This document shows, one piece after another, positions 9,483 to 19,200 of a stretch of 22,690 nucleotides of DNA (its first letter is position 1; every line of letters starts with the position of its first letter). The stretch lies in IMG/VR virus record IMGVR_UViG_3300009130_000147, positions 1 through 22,690 of that record; one strand, written 5' to 3'. The position numbers and the translations under genes were made by a program. A model generated the notes under the pieces. It was not told where the DNA came from, made no database searches, and was given only the letters and a program-made list of their open reading frames with translations. Source of the DNA: a virus.

Positions 9483-9871
9483 TGCCTTATTTATCTCCAA
9501 GACTGCCAATTAACAGAAATCTTATCACCGGATATGATTTGATAAGTGATTATGTAACTCTTGTCAAACAGAATTTAAAAAACTTACTTCTTACGGTGCC
9601 CGGAGAGAAGATGATGAATCCGGATTTTGGCATTGGTCTTAAAAGGTTTCTTTTCGAGAATGATGATCCTACTATATACGACTCAGTTGCGAGCAGAATT
9701 AGAGAACAGATTAACAAATATTTACCTTACCTAGAAATAACGGATATCGTCTTTAATTCAGCTTCTCAAGATTCGTCATCTGAACCCAATACACTTTATG
9801 TGCAAGTAGAATATCGTATTATTCCTTTAGAGTTGAGCGATGCTATTATTGTAAATGGAGCGATTAACTAA
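9482..9871 (+). CDS. 25: Baseplate wedge protein, GPW/gp25 family (129 aa)
   Basis: This is a core wedge component of contractile tails. In T4, gp25 binds gp6 and helps nucleate the sheath at the baseplate; homologues occur in P2 (gpW) and type VI secretion. The length matches T4 gp25 (about 132 residues). The family signature is visible: helix LVKQNLKNLLLTVPGEKMMN with the Gly41-Glu42 pair, then PDFGIGLKRFLFE (47-59), where the conserved P-x-FG turn precedes a hydrophobic helix, and then a helix with SRIREQINKYLPYL. The C-terminal strands (TLYVQVEYRIIP) complete the small alpha/beta fold. The start is supported by AGAGGG eight bases upstream. It is followed after 23 bases by the gp6-like gene, its expected partner. 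The family call is secure; assigning it to T4 rather than P2 lineage is not. Confidence 0.9.
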   Translation: MPYLSPRLPINRNLITGYDLISDYVTLVKQNLKNLLLTVPGEKMMNPDFGIGLKRFLFENDDPTIYDSVASRIREQINKYLPYLEITDIVFNSASQDSSSEPNTLYVQVEYRIIPLELSDAIIVNGAIN

Positions 9872-9883
9872 TTATTTTTTAAA

Positions 9884-9889
9884 AGAGGA
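9884..9889 (+). promoter_or_regulatory. Shine-Dalgarno of the gp6-like gene
   Basis: AGAGGA lies five bases before the ATG at 9895, in the 23-base gap after the gp25-like gene. It supports that start codon. Confidence 0.6.
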
Positions 9890-9894
9890 ACAGT

Positions 9895-11697
9895 ATGTCA
9901 ACCAAGAAACAATATCCAGCCATCAAATATACATCTCGCGATTTTAACACTATCAAAAACGACTTGGTAGAATATGCCAAGCGATATTACCCCAACACTT
10001 TTAGGGACTTCTCTGAAGCCGGTTTTGGCTCAATGATGATTGATATGGTGGCTTATGTGGGCGACATTTTATCATTTTACCTTGATTATGAAGTTAATGA
10101 ATCTTTCCTAGATACAGCAATCGAATATAATAATGTCTTAAGAATTGGTAGGCAATTAGGGTTTCATTTCAAAGGCACGCCAGTTTCATCAGGCTTGGCG
10201 TCTTTTTTTATAATAATACCTGCTCGTGCCGCAACCGGCGAAATTGACGAAACTTATATTCCAATATTAAAAAAAGGAAGTATAATATCAACTGCTGATG
10301 GAGTTGCTTTTACTTTAAATGAAGATATTAATTTTGCCGACCCCAAAAACGACAGAGTGGTTGCCACTGTCGATGAGGATAACGGAAATATCACTTCTTA
10401 TGCGATTAAAGCTGTTGGTCTTGTCACCTCTGGTCAAGAGTACGAGGAGAAGTTTACCATTGGAGATTTCCAGAAATTTCTTAGTATTTCGCTCGGAGGC
10501 TCTAATATCAGTGAAATTATCTCAATTGAAGATTCTTTGGGTAATGAATATTATGAGGTAGATTATCTCTCGCAAGATGTAGTTTATCGTGCAGTCCAAA
10601 ATACAGGAGCAAATTCATCCGATACAACATCCACGATGCGACCATTTGCAGTTCCCCGCAGATTCACTGCCGAATTGCTTGGTGGAACCACGGTTATTCA
10701 ATTCGGTTTTGGCAGCGAAAAGGATGTGACAACGGATCCTCTCATCGACCCAAGTAAGTCTGTCTTAAAGGTTCATGGAAAGGACTATGTGTCAGACGTT
10801 TCTTTTGATCCTACCAATTTAATCTCAACAGATAAATTTGGAGTAGCCCCCTCAAATACAACCCTCACAGTAACTTATCGAGCAAATACCATGGGTTATG
10901 TGAACGCTTCGGCTAACTCTCTTATCAACGCTGTGGAACCACGCTTTGATTTTGCGAACCCCAACTCGCTTAGCACCTCTAAAATGTCCAATGTTGTAAA
11001 CTCTTTGGAGGTTAACAACGAAGAACCAATTGTTGGGGATGTAAGTCTTCCCACACTTAATGAACTCAAACAAAGGATTAATAACGTTTTTTCTACCCAA
11101 AATCGAGCAGTTACTGCTCTAGATTATAAGTCTTTATGTTATTCAATGCCCCCTCAATATGGGGCAATCAAAAGAGCAGCCATCTTTAAGGACGAAGGAT
11201 CGCTAAAGAGAAACTTAAATATTTATGTTCTCTCTGAGAATTCAAACGGTGATTTTTCCAAGTCTAATTCTACAATAAAACAGAATTTAAAACAATGGCT
11301 GAATCAATCCAGAATGATAAATGATACGGTTGATATTTTGGACGCTAAAATAATAAACATTGGAATTGAATTTGATGCAGTCTCCACTGTAGAATCAAAT
11401 CCTTTCGAAGTGTTAAACAATGCAGTGGCAAGCTTGTCTGTTTTTTATGAGAGAAAGTTCGAAATTGGTGAACCGTTCCATATTGGGGAAATCTTTTCGC
11501 ACCTGAATAAAACACCAGGAATATTAGACACCACTCGTGTTAAGGTTTTTCAAAAAACAGGAACAGGATATGCCAATGAAGTTCTTTTTAATGTTGATGA
11601 TAACATGTCTGAGGATGACCGGTATATAGTGGTTCCCAAAAATGCAGTTTTGGAGATAAAATACCCTCAAAGCGATATCAAGGGAAATGTGAAGTAA
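9895..11697 (+). CDS. 6: Baseplate wedge protein, gp6 / baseplate-J-like (600 aa)
   Basis: This is the wedge protein that forms the ring around the tail hub in contractile tails (T4 gp6; gpJ in P2; TssF-related in type VI secretion). The N-terminus has the typical pattern YTSRDFNTIKNDLVEYAK (about 10-27), then a helical region with MMIDMVAYVGDILSFYLD and NESFLDTA, and RQLGFHFKGTP, which matches the 'ELNY.PR' region of cyanophage gp6. A central beta domain carries the family's T-x-T-V-x-Y-R-x-N...GYVN segment (GYVN at 334-337). The C-terminal part has LPTLNELKQRI (385-395), AVTALDYKSL (404-413) and YGAIKRAAIF (422-431), which are characteristic of J-like proteins. At 600 residues it is close to T4 gp6 (660). 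It directly follows gp25, and the next ATG begins one base after its TAA. No truncation or missing core region is seen. Confidence in the family is high. Confidence 0.88.
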   Translation: MSTKKQYPAIKYTSRDFNTIKNDLVEYAKRYYPNTFRDFSEAGFGSMMIDMVAYVGDILSFYLDYEVNESFLDTAIEYNNVLRIGRQLGFHFKGTPVSSGLASFFIIIPARAATGEIDETYIPILKKGSIISTADGVAFTLNEDINFADPKNDRVVATVDEDNGNITSYAIKAVGLVTSGQEYEEKFTIGDFQKFLSISLGGSNISEIISIEDSLGNEYYEVDYLSQDVVYRAVQNTGANSSDTTSTMRPFAVPRRFTAELLGGTTVIQFGFGSEKDVTTDPLIDPSKSVLKVHGKDYVSDVSFDPTNLISTDKFGVAPSNTTLTVTYRANTMGYVNASANSLINAVEPRFDFANPNSLSTSKMSNVVNSLEVNNEEPIVGDVSLPTLNELKQRINNVFSTQNRAVTALDYKSLCYSMPPQYGAIKRAAIFKDEGSLKRNLNIYVLSENSNGDFSKSNSTIKQNLKQWLNQSRMINDTVDILDAKIINIGIEFDAVSTVESNPFEVLNNAVASLSVFYERKFEIGEPFHIGEIFSHLNKTPGILDTTRVKVFQKTGTGYANEVLFNVDDNMSEDDRYIVVPKNAVLEIKYPQSDIKGNVK

Positions 11698-11698
11698 A

Positions 11699-13201
11699 AT
11701 GGCTATCAAGAGATACACGGCAATCAAGAACAACACGCTTACAAATGCTTTTCAATCTAACCTAATAACACGCGGCACAGGTTCAAACATGGGTCGATCT
11801 GATTCGTTGGAAATTTTTTCAATCTATGCACAAGCAAACTCCTCATCCAATGAACAGGCAAAAACAATTCTCCAGTTTCCCGTTATGTCTTCGGACATTT
11901 CAACACCGAATAGCTTATATAAAATTCAAACAGATCGCACTACGGGAAAGATTCCGGCAAGCGGAAGTGTTGATTTTTATTTAAGAGTTTTTAATGTTGC
12001 TCATGATAGAACATTGCCCCCCGATTTTACTCTAGTTGTTTCACCAGTTTCCCAATCCTGGGAAGAAGGTTATGGCTTAGATATGGATAATTATTCCGAT
12101 CTGACTTATGGCGGAACAGGTTCTAACTGGGTTAATGCTTCTGCGCATACTCCATGGGTAGACGCCAATTCAACAGCATTCCAGGGTGGAAGCTTCTTAA
12201 GCGCATCTTGGATGGGCGCAGACTCGCCCGTTTATGATGAGTTTAACTACAAACAATCTTACACCGAGGGAACCGCAGATGTCGAAATAAAGATTACCGG
12301 CTTGGTTGAGAAGTGGTTATCTGGCGATTATTCAAATTATGGCATCGGATTGATGTTAACTTCCAGTCAGGCTAGCGGAAGTCGTTCTTATTATACTAAG
12401 AGGTTTTCTGCCCGAGAAAGCGAATACTTCTTCAAACGCCCTATCATTGAAGCCCGTTGGGATAATTCCACATTAGACAACAGAGGAGACTTTTATATCT
12501 CCAGCTCTAATTTGAGTGCAGCAGATAATCTTAATACTCTTTATTTATACAACTATGTTAGAGGGCAACCCACAAATCTAGCAGATGTTGGCACTGGCGA
12601 AATTTTTGTTACAGTCCATACTTCAGCGTCTGGGGGTGAGCAGTTAACAACAACACCCCAACAACCAGTAACAGGCGGGCATGTCTCTACTGGCGTTTAT
12701 AGTGCGTCCTTCGCGCTTTCTACTACCGCAAGTCATGTTTATGACCGCTGGTTTAGTGGAAGTGTTTATTATCACACTGGGGCATTTGTGCCAAAATCGT
12801 TTGCTGCATCTAATATATTTTCTATCCCCAGTTATGTTACAACTATAACCAATTTGATGTCTGAGTATTCTAACAATGATCTAGTCAGGTTACGCTTGTT
12901 TACTCGATTAAAAGATTGGAGCCCAACTATTTACTCTGTAGCATCGAAAGAAATTGAAAACAGTTTCGTTCAAAATGCTTATTGGAAGGTTTATCGCGAA
13001 ATTGACAACTATGATGTAGTGGCATACGGGACTGGTAGCGAAAAACACACCAAACTCTCTTATGACACATCAGGAAGCTATTTTGACTTAGATATGCGTT
13101 TGTTGGAGCCGAAATATTCTTATGGAATTAAATTTCTCTATTATATTAACGGCGCATACGAAGAACAGCCAGAAGTTTTTAAATTTCGTGTAAAAGAGTA
13201 G
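11699..13201 (+). CDS. Phage structural protein with DNRLRE-like N-terminal domain, probable peripheral baseplate protein (500 aa)
   Basis: The gene starts one base after the gp6 TAA. A weak AGGGA lies 13 bases upstream, so coupling is likely. Residues 1-250 look like a DNRLRE-type beta-sandwich: strand-rich ends, SQSWEEGYGLDMD (about 117-130), a NW.....W segment, VEKWLSGDYSNYGIGLML (203-220), and the closing signature RFSARESEYFFKRP (235-248). Such domains are known from bacterial cell-surface and cell-wall proteins. Residues 255-500 carry at least two more beta-rich modules, with DNRGDFYIS, LYLYNYVRGQPTNL, TGVYSASFAL and DRWFSGSVYY, ending in a strand FKFRVKE. There are no membrane or coiled-coil segments. 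The place just after gp6 corresponds to T4 genes 7 and 8, so a peripheral wedge or fibre-attachment protein is a reasonable inference. Homology to gp7 or gp8 was not seen. Confidence 0.6.
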   Translation: MAIKRYTAIKNNTLTNAFQSNLITRGTGSNMGRSDSLEIFSIYAQANSSSNEQAKTILQFPVMSSDISTPNSLYKIQTDRTTGKIPASGSVDFYLRVFNVAHDRTLPPDFTLVVSPVSQSWEEGYGLDMDNYSDLTYGGTGSNWVNASAHTPWVDANSTAFQGGSFLSASWMGADSPVYDEFNYKQSYTEGTADVEIKITGLVEKWLSGDYSNYGIGLMLTSSQASGSRSYYTKRFSARESEYFFKRPIIEARWDNSTLDNRGDFYISSSNLSAADNLNTLYLYNYVRGQPTNLADVGTGEIFVTVHTSASGGEQLTTTPQQPVTGGHVSTGVYSASFALSTTASHVYDRWFSGSVYYHTGAFVPKSFAASNIFSIPSYVTTITNLMSEYSNNDLVRLRLFTRLKDWSPTIYSVASKEIENSFVQNAYWKVYREIDNYDVVAYGTGSEKHTKLSYDTSGSYFDLDMRLLEPKYSYGIKFLYYINGAYEEQPEVFKFRVKE

Positions 13202-13207
13202 TGAAGT

Positions 13208-16200
13208 ATGTCTGATATAAAGAATCTTTTCGGAAAAAACAAAAATACACAGGTTTTATCTGATTCTTCTTTACAGAAAGAAGGAGCAAAGATAGAGTCA
13301 GTAGATTACTTAAAAAGTAATTTGAAGCAAAAGCGCCGCTTTATTCCTTATATCGACTTCTCTTCAGCTTCTAATTTTGCTCGCTATGGCTCTGCTGAGA
13401 AATATTATACTGATTCTATAAATTATATCTCCAATGAATACCCCTATGATGGCTCTTTGCGCGAAAAAATTGACTGGAATCTTTCTGGTTCTTATTTTGA
13501 TAAGCACTTATTCGACAATGAATATCCTCGTACAAATGGATTTATTTTAGTTGGAAAAAATTATGGCACACCAATAGCCGATGCTGGTGGTTATGATACT
13601 TTTTCTGCTGCATCGAAGGAATATATCTTTGTTAAGGGCTCTCCACATCCAGCTATCGGAAACGGGAGCCTAAGAAATGACTGGAAAGATTATAATCTTT
13701 ATAACACCTCTAGTTTTGGTAGGTATAACCTTGAGATTCAAGGGGACAACGGGCTAACTTTAGAATTTTGGTTAAATAAAGATGACTATGACAGCTCCGA
13801 TGAGTCGTCAAAAGAAATTGTTTTTGATTTATGGAACAGTGGAACTTTTGGCAATTCTGATTACGGTCGCTTTCGTGTTGAATTAACAGGTGGCGCAAGC
13901 ACTGATGTCCTGGATCCTGTTTTCAATATCGAACTACGGTCAGGATCCGCTGGCTTTTCTTATAGAAGTGACATTACCGGTCCTCATAGCACAACCATCT
14001 CTCTAAGCTCAAGTGTTTCACTAACCGGCTCCTGGAATCATTATGCCCTATCCTTCCAAAATACTGGAAGCCAAATGTTTGGGAAGTTATATTGCAACGG
14101 TCAGCTAGCCCATTCTGTGGTGGCTGGTTCAAGTATCGGTCAAGTGACGGGCTCGATGATTGCCACTATTGGTTCTTTAGTGACTTCTGTTTCTGGTACA
14201 TATGGTGCCATTGGAGCAGGAAAGTTATCTGCTTCTTTAGACGATTTTCGATATTGGAGAAGGATAAGGACTTCTGAAAAAATTGGTAAATATTGGTTCA
14301 CCTCTGTTAATGGTGGAACTAATAGTGATATTACGAATGCGGCAAGTGCGTCAACGAAATATAGTTATGAGAACCCTCTTGATCTGGGCGTATATTATAA
14401 ATTCAATGAAGGTATTAATAATACAACCGCATCAGTTCCAAATGACGCAATAATTTTAGATTATTCAGGGAGAACCACTAATGGAGCGTGGACTGGATAT
14501 ACTTACGGATCTCGCTTTACGGGCTCTGCTATGGTCATTTCCAAGGCAGCAAAATCTGAATTTAAAGACCCGATTATTTATTCTAACCATCCTGATGTAG
14601 TCAGTTTGAGAACAGATAAGACCGCTGAAGGTTTGGTCTATGACCAACAAAATAACGCCAGCCTTTACCACTCTTTCCCCGCATGGATAATCGAGGAGGA
14701 CGAGAGTAATAATTCCGATGGTCTGAAAGATCTTACTCAAATTCTTGGCAGTTATTTTGATACACTGCAACTGCAAATTGAGGCAGTTCCTAAGTTAAAA
14801 GAATTAAAATACCCTTCTGGAAGCAATAAGCCGTACCCGTTTGCCGACAAACTTGTAAATTCTTTAGGGTTTGTAACGTCAGAGGTGTTAGAGAATGCGA
14901 CTGCATTAGAGTATTTTGCATCTCGAAATGATGTCCAGAGTTATTCCAAAAAGCTAAACGAAACAAAGAATATAATTTATCAAAACATTTACAATAACTT
15001 AAACTATATTTTCAAAACAAAGGGCACTGAGAAATCATTTAGAAACCTTATCAGGTGCTATGGTATTGATGAGGAGTTGGTTAAGTTAAACTTGTATGCC
15101 AGCAACACCTCTTATGAATTCAGGGATAATAAAGATTTTAGAGTTGTAAAGAAGCGTTATGCTGATTTTAATAAATCTACCAGATTCGGCGCAACAGTTT
15201 TTCAACAAACGTCCAGTTTAAATGTCAATTCGAGAGAGTATGTCAGCTCAAGCGCCGAGATGATATTTCGCGGAAACACGTATGAAGCGGAAGTCATTTT
15301 TCCAGATAAACTAGATTTTAACAGTCCTTATTACGTTTCGAATGATTTTGTTACGGCTTCAATTTACGGTTGCCATACTTTAGGGACATCCGGTAATTGG
15401 GGCAGCCCCGATGTTGGAAACTTCCAAGTACAATCAGTGCGCCCAGGCATCCATTCTTCTGATGCATACTTTCAATTAACTGGTTCCTCGGGTGGATTTT
15501 TCCCACTATTAACCAGTAGTGTGTTCAGAAATGTTTATGATGATTCAAAGTGGAATTTTGCTGTTAAAATAAAACCTTCCAAATACCCTCAAGCTGATGG
15601 TGTTGCGGGAAGTGCAACTGGCAGTTATGATATCGAGTTCAGTGGTTACAATTATGTCTTGGATGTTCTCGTAAACTCCTTTGAGGCATCCTCAACAATC
15701 TCCTCTAATGGCGCTAGGAAATTCCTATCAGCTAATAAAAGGTTTTTTGTCGGCGCTCATAGAACTAACTTTGATGGAGGCATATTACAAAGAGCCGATT
15801 CAAAAATTTCTTCTGCTCGTGTTTGGATGGATTATCTGGACAACAGCGTCATTAAGGCTCACGCACAAGACGTAGGCAACTTTGGCTCCCAATATCCTTA
15901 TAAAAACGCTTATATATCACAAATGAGCCAGTCTTTGGGGGATAACGTTGTTAATATACCTCAAATGGAGACTCTGGCGCTTTATTGGGATTTCGAAACG
16001 ATTACGGGCTCTAATGCATCGGGACAATTTGTTGTTCCCGATGTTTCTTCGGGCTCTGTGTCTCTGGCAAATCGATGGGGATGGCTAGGACCAATCGCCA
16101 AATATCAACACACTGGCTTGGGCTACGACTTTGAAGCATCGGACACTGGTTCCATCGACCGCAGATATGTTCAGTCAGCGAAACAGCAACTACCTGAAGT

Positions 16201-19200
16201 TGGGAATAGCTCTGATATGGTTTCGATCATTGATGACACAACTAATCAGATTTTTACAAGAGACTCACGCCCCATAGATTACTATTTTGCATTTGAAAAG
16301 AGTATGTATGGAATTGTTTCAGAGCAAATTATTAACTATTTTGGAACAATTGTTGCCTTCAATGATTTGATCGGTGCGCCAGTTAATCGTTATCGTCAAG
16401 ATTATAAAGATTTAGAAAAATTAAGATCCCTTTACTTCGAAAGAGTGCAAAACACTCCTGACTTTGAGAAGTTTATGGAATACTATAAGTGGATTGATTC
16501 TTCCATAGGATTAATGCTTCAACAGTTAATTCCAGCATCAGCCAATTTTACTGAAGATTTACGCAACATGGTTGAAAGTCATGTCCTAGAGCGAAATAAA
16601 TATTGGAATAAATTTCCAACACTTGAGATGAAAGCAAGTGATCCGGAAGCTGGTCTTCGCGGCATCAATGAAATGCTTTATTCTGGGAAACGAGGCTTAG
16701 CCCCAATCCCCACCACCGCAACAGATTCAAACTGTGAGTGGTGGTTGGATCGTACAGAACGAAATAATCCTAATATCACTTCGGGCGTTTCGAGTGTTGA
16801 TACTGACAGAAATACAATTCGCAGGGCAAATGATTTCAAAAGCGGAAGCGGTCCAACCCTTGCAGTTTCAAGGGATTCCACATCCACCACAACAACTTAT
16901 ACAGGGCAAGCATATGCTTTAAGAAACTTTACAAAACCTTATAAATTGACAGTTGATGAATCGCCGGAAATTCATGGCGGATCAAATTTTGCAAAAAATA
17001 AAACAGTTGAATATACTCACGAAGCTCTTAAATTTGATTCATCAGAACAACTTACTATTGCAGCTGCGAGTGTTCCTGCTAAAGAGGGGTGCGAGGATGT
17101 AATAGATCCTAATTCGAAATTTAAATTAGATGCAAAAGTTGCTAATTCTACTGATCCAGAGGGATATTTGAGTGGGAAATCTCGCATTTTCGCACCCTTT
17201 AGCATCTATAGTTCTTCAGTACAATCAGGATATGAAAGTGTATTTCTCAAGGATTTTAATCGGTGGGATATTAATAATTATCATGATGACATTTACGGTG
17301 ATGATAAAGGGATTCCAGTTCAAGGTCCATTTACTGAAGCGCATGTCGGCGGAAGACAGCATCGACATGTAAATGTTAACACTGCATCAACGGATACAAC
17401 CCTTACAAGACCCGAAGCTTGGGATTTGTCAATGGATGCTAACACCTTAACAATATCTCATCGATCAGCTCACCAACCTCGTGCAACGATGATTCGTGAT
17501 GCATACGCAAAACGACCATTAAATATTGCAAACATTAAATGGGGAACCGGCTCTCAAGTTGCTGGCAACTATCAACATGATTATCAGATTGTACAAACTT
17601 CTGGTAGAAAAATTAACAATAGGTACTTTGTAAAGTCTGAAGGTTTTGTCCCTGACGTTAATTTTGTGACAGCTTCCTCAACTTACCTCTCGGGTGTTAT
17701 TGATTATGCTCTGCCTCGATATGATCTGACGGGAAGTAACAAATTTATTTTTGTGGAACGGTTTTCTGCACCTGGTGGACCTGAAGTGACTCGCGGCAAC
17801 TTGGACACTAATTCCGAAGAATTTGGAATTTATAATGGACTGAATTATCGCAACTTAACTGTCAGAAATGCATTACAAAGTTGGCAAACAGAACACTGTG
17901 GACAATTTGGGATTAGTCCAACAGGAAGTCCAGGCGATGGAACTAGTCCTGTAGAACATCGTACAAATGCACTATCTTATGATGGGGTCATCGCCTCTTA
18001 TCATAAGATTAATAGAAACCCATTTGTAAATGCGAGTAATGTTAAAGAACAATCCAAGTATGTGTGGTGGAACATTGTAGATGGCTGTGCGGTTCCATCA
18101 TATCAAAATAATGATGTTTATTTAACAAAGTTACTAAACGCGGGCACTTCCTACAATAATGGTGTTGCCATATCAGAACAAAGAGTGGGAATGAATGGTT
18201 TTGTAGAGTTTCAAGTACATGAACCAGAATCAAACACTGATTATTCCGGAAGTGTTGCAGTCGGCTTCTTCGGTGTGTCTTCTAATGCTTATCTCGATTC
18301 GATTGCGAACATTACTCTTGATTGGCAAACGGTGCCTAGGGGAAGAATTTATTGTACTATTAATGGAGGAACTGTACACACAGTAAGCGTCCCAAACGGT
18401 TATCTTGCATGGACACCGAACGAAAGATTTCGCATTGTGCGTGAAGGGGATAATATTTATTTTCAGCGAACTTCCGGAAGTAACGTCTTTAAAGATTTTT
18501 TTAAAACTCAATTGCCATATGATGGACCAGGTTCATACACTTCATTCAAAGCGGGGGCGTGGCTTTACCATGACGGCAATTACAGTTATGGACGGTCATC
18601 GGTTAAAAATGTTAAAATTTCTAGCGGAAGATACGACAACTGGTATGTCCAACACGCAATTCCACAAAGTGAATTGCAATATGCGTGGATAAATGATTCT
18701 TATGATCTATACAAAAGCCAACCATCTGGTTATGCTTCCAACTATTCTGTTCCATCTGGAAGCACTTCCACAACTGCGTCGGCAGTTCAGTTTTCATCTG
18801 CAAGCAATTGGGGTTTCGATCCGATTGAAAACGGAGAATTATATCCTGTTAATTATGTTAATATGCTTCCGGTGTTGCCCACATCACTGAAATCCCCATC
18901 TGCATACAAGTATGGTCTTTTTGGGAATATAGGTTCAAAGTCTCGTGTAAAAGCTGGGTGGTATGACCTAAAAAATGTCACTTTAACAGAGAACGGCACC
19001 AAACTCACCAAGACATCAGCTGATGGTTGGGACGGCGCAGCAGCAGGCACACAAGAAATAAATGGTAATGGATATATAGAGTTTACCGCTGATCAAACAG
19101 ACGCCTATCTTTTCGTGGGATTAAATGATAATCCCCCTGCACATTTCTCGGGCGGTAGCCCAGCCTATCTTGCATTTAGCGATATGGAATACTCCATCGA

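Noticed and set aside
9482-11697. Type VI secretion or extracellular contractile injection locus rather than a phage
   Set aside because: gp25 and J-like proteins also occur there, but there is no sheath, ClpV, VgrG, AAA+ or effector gene here, and the giant fibre-like proteins after gp6 fit a phage better. It cannot be excluded from this window alone.
13415-13425. T4-like late promoter (TATAAAT-type sequences, e.g. near 13417 and 16938)
   Set aside because: They fall inside coding sequence of AT-rich DNA, none lies just upstream of a gene, and the full TATAAATA form was not found at a gene start.
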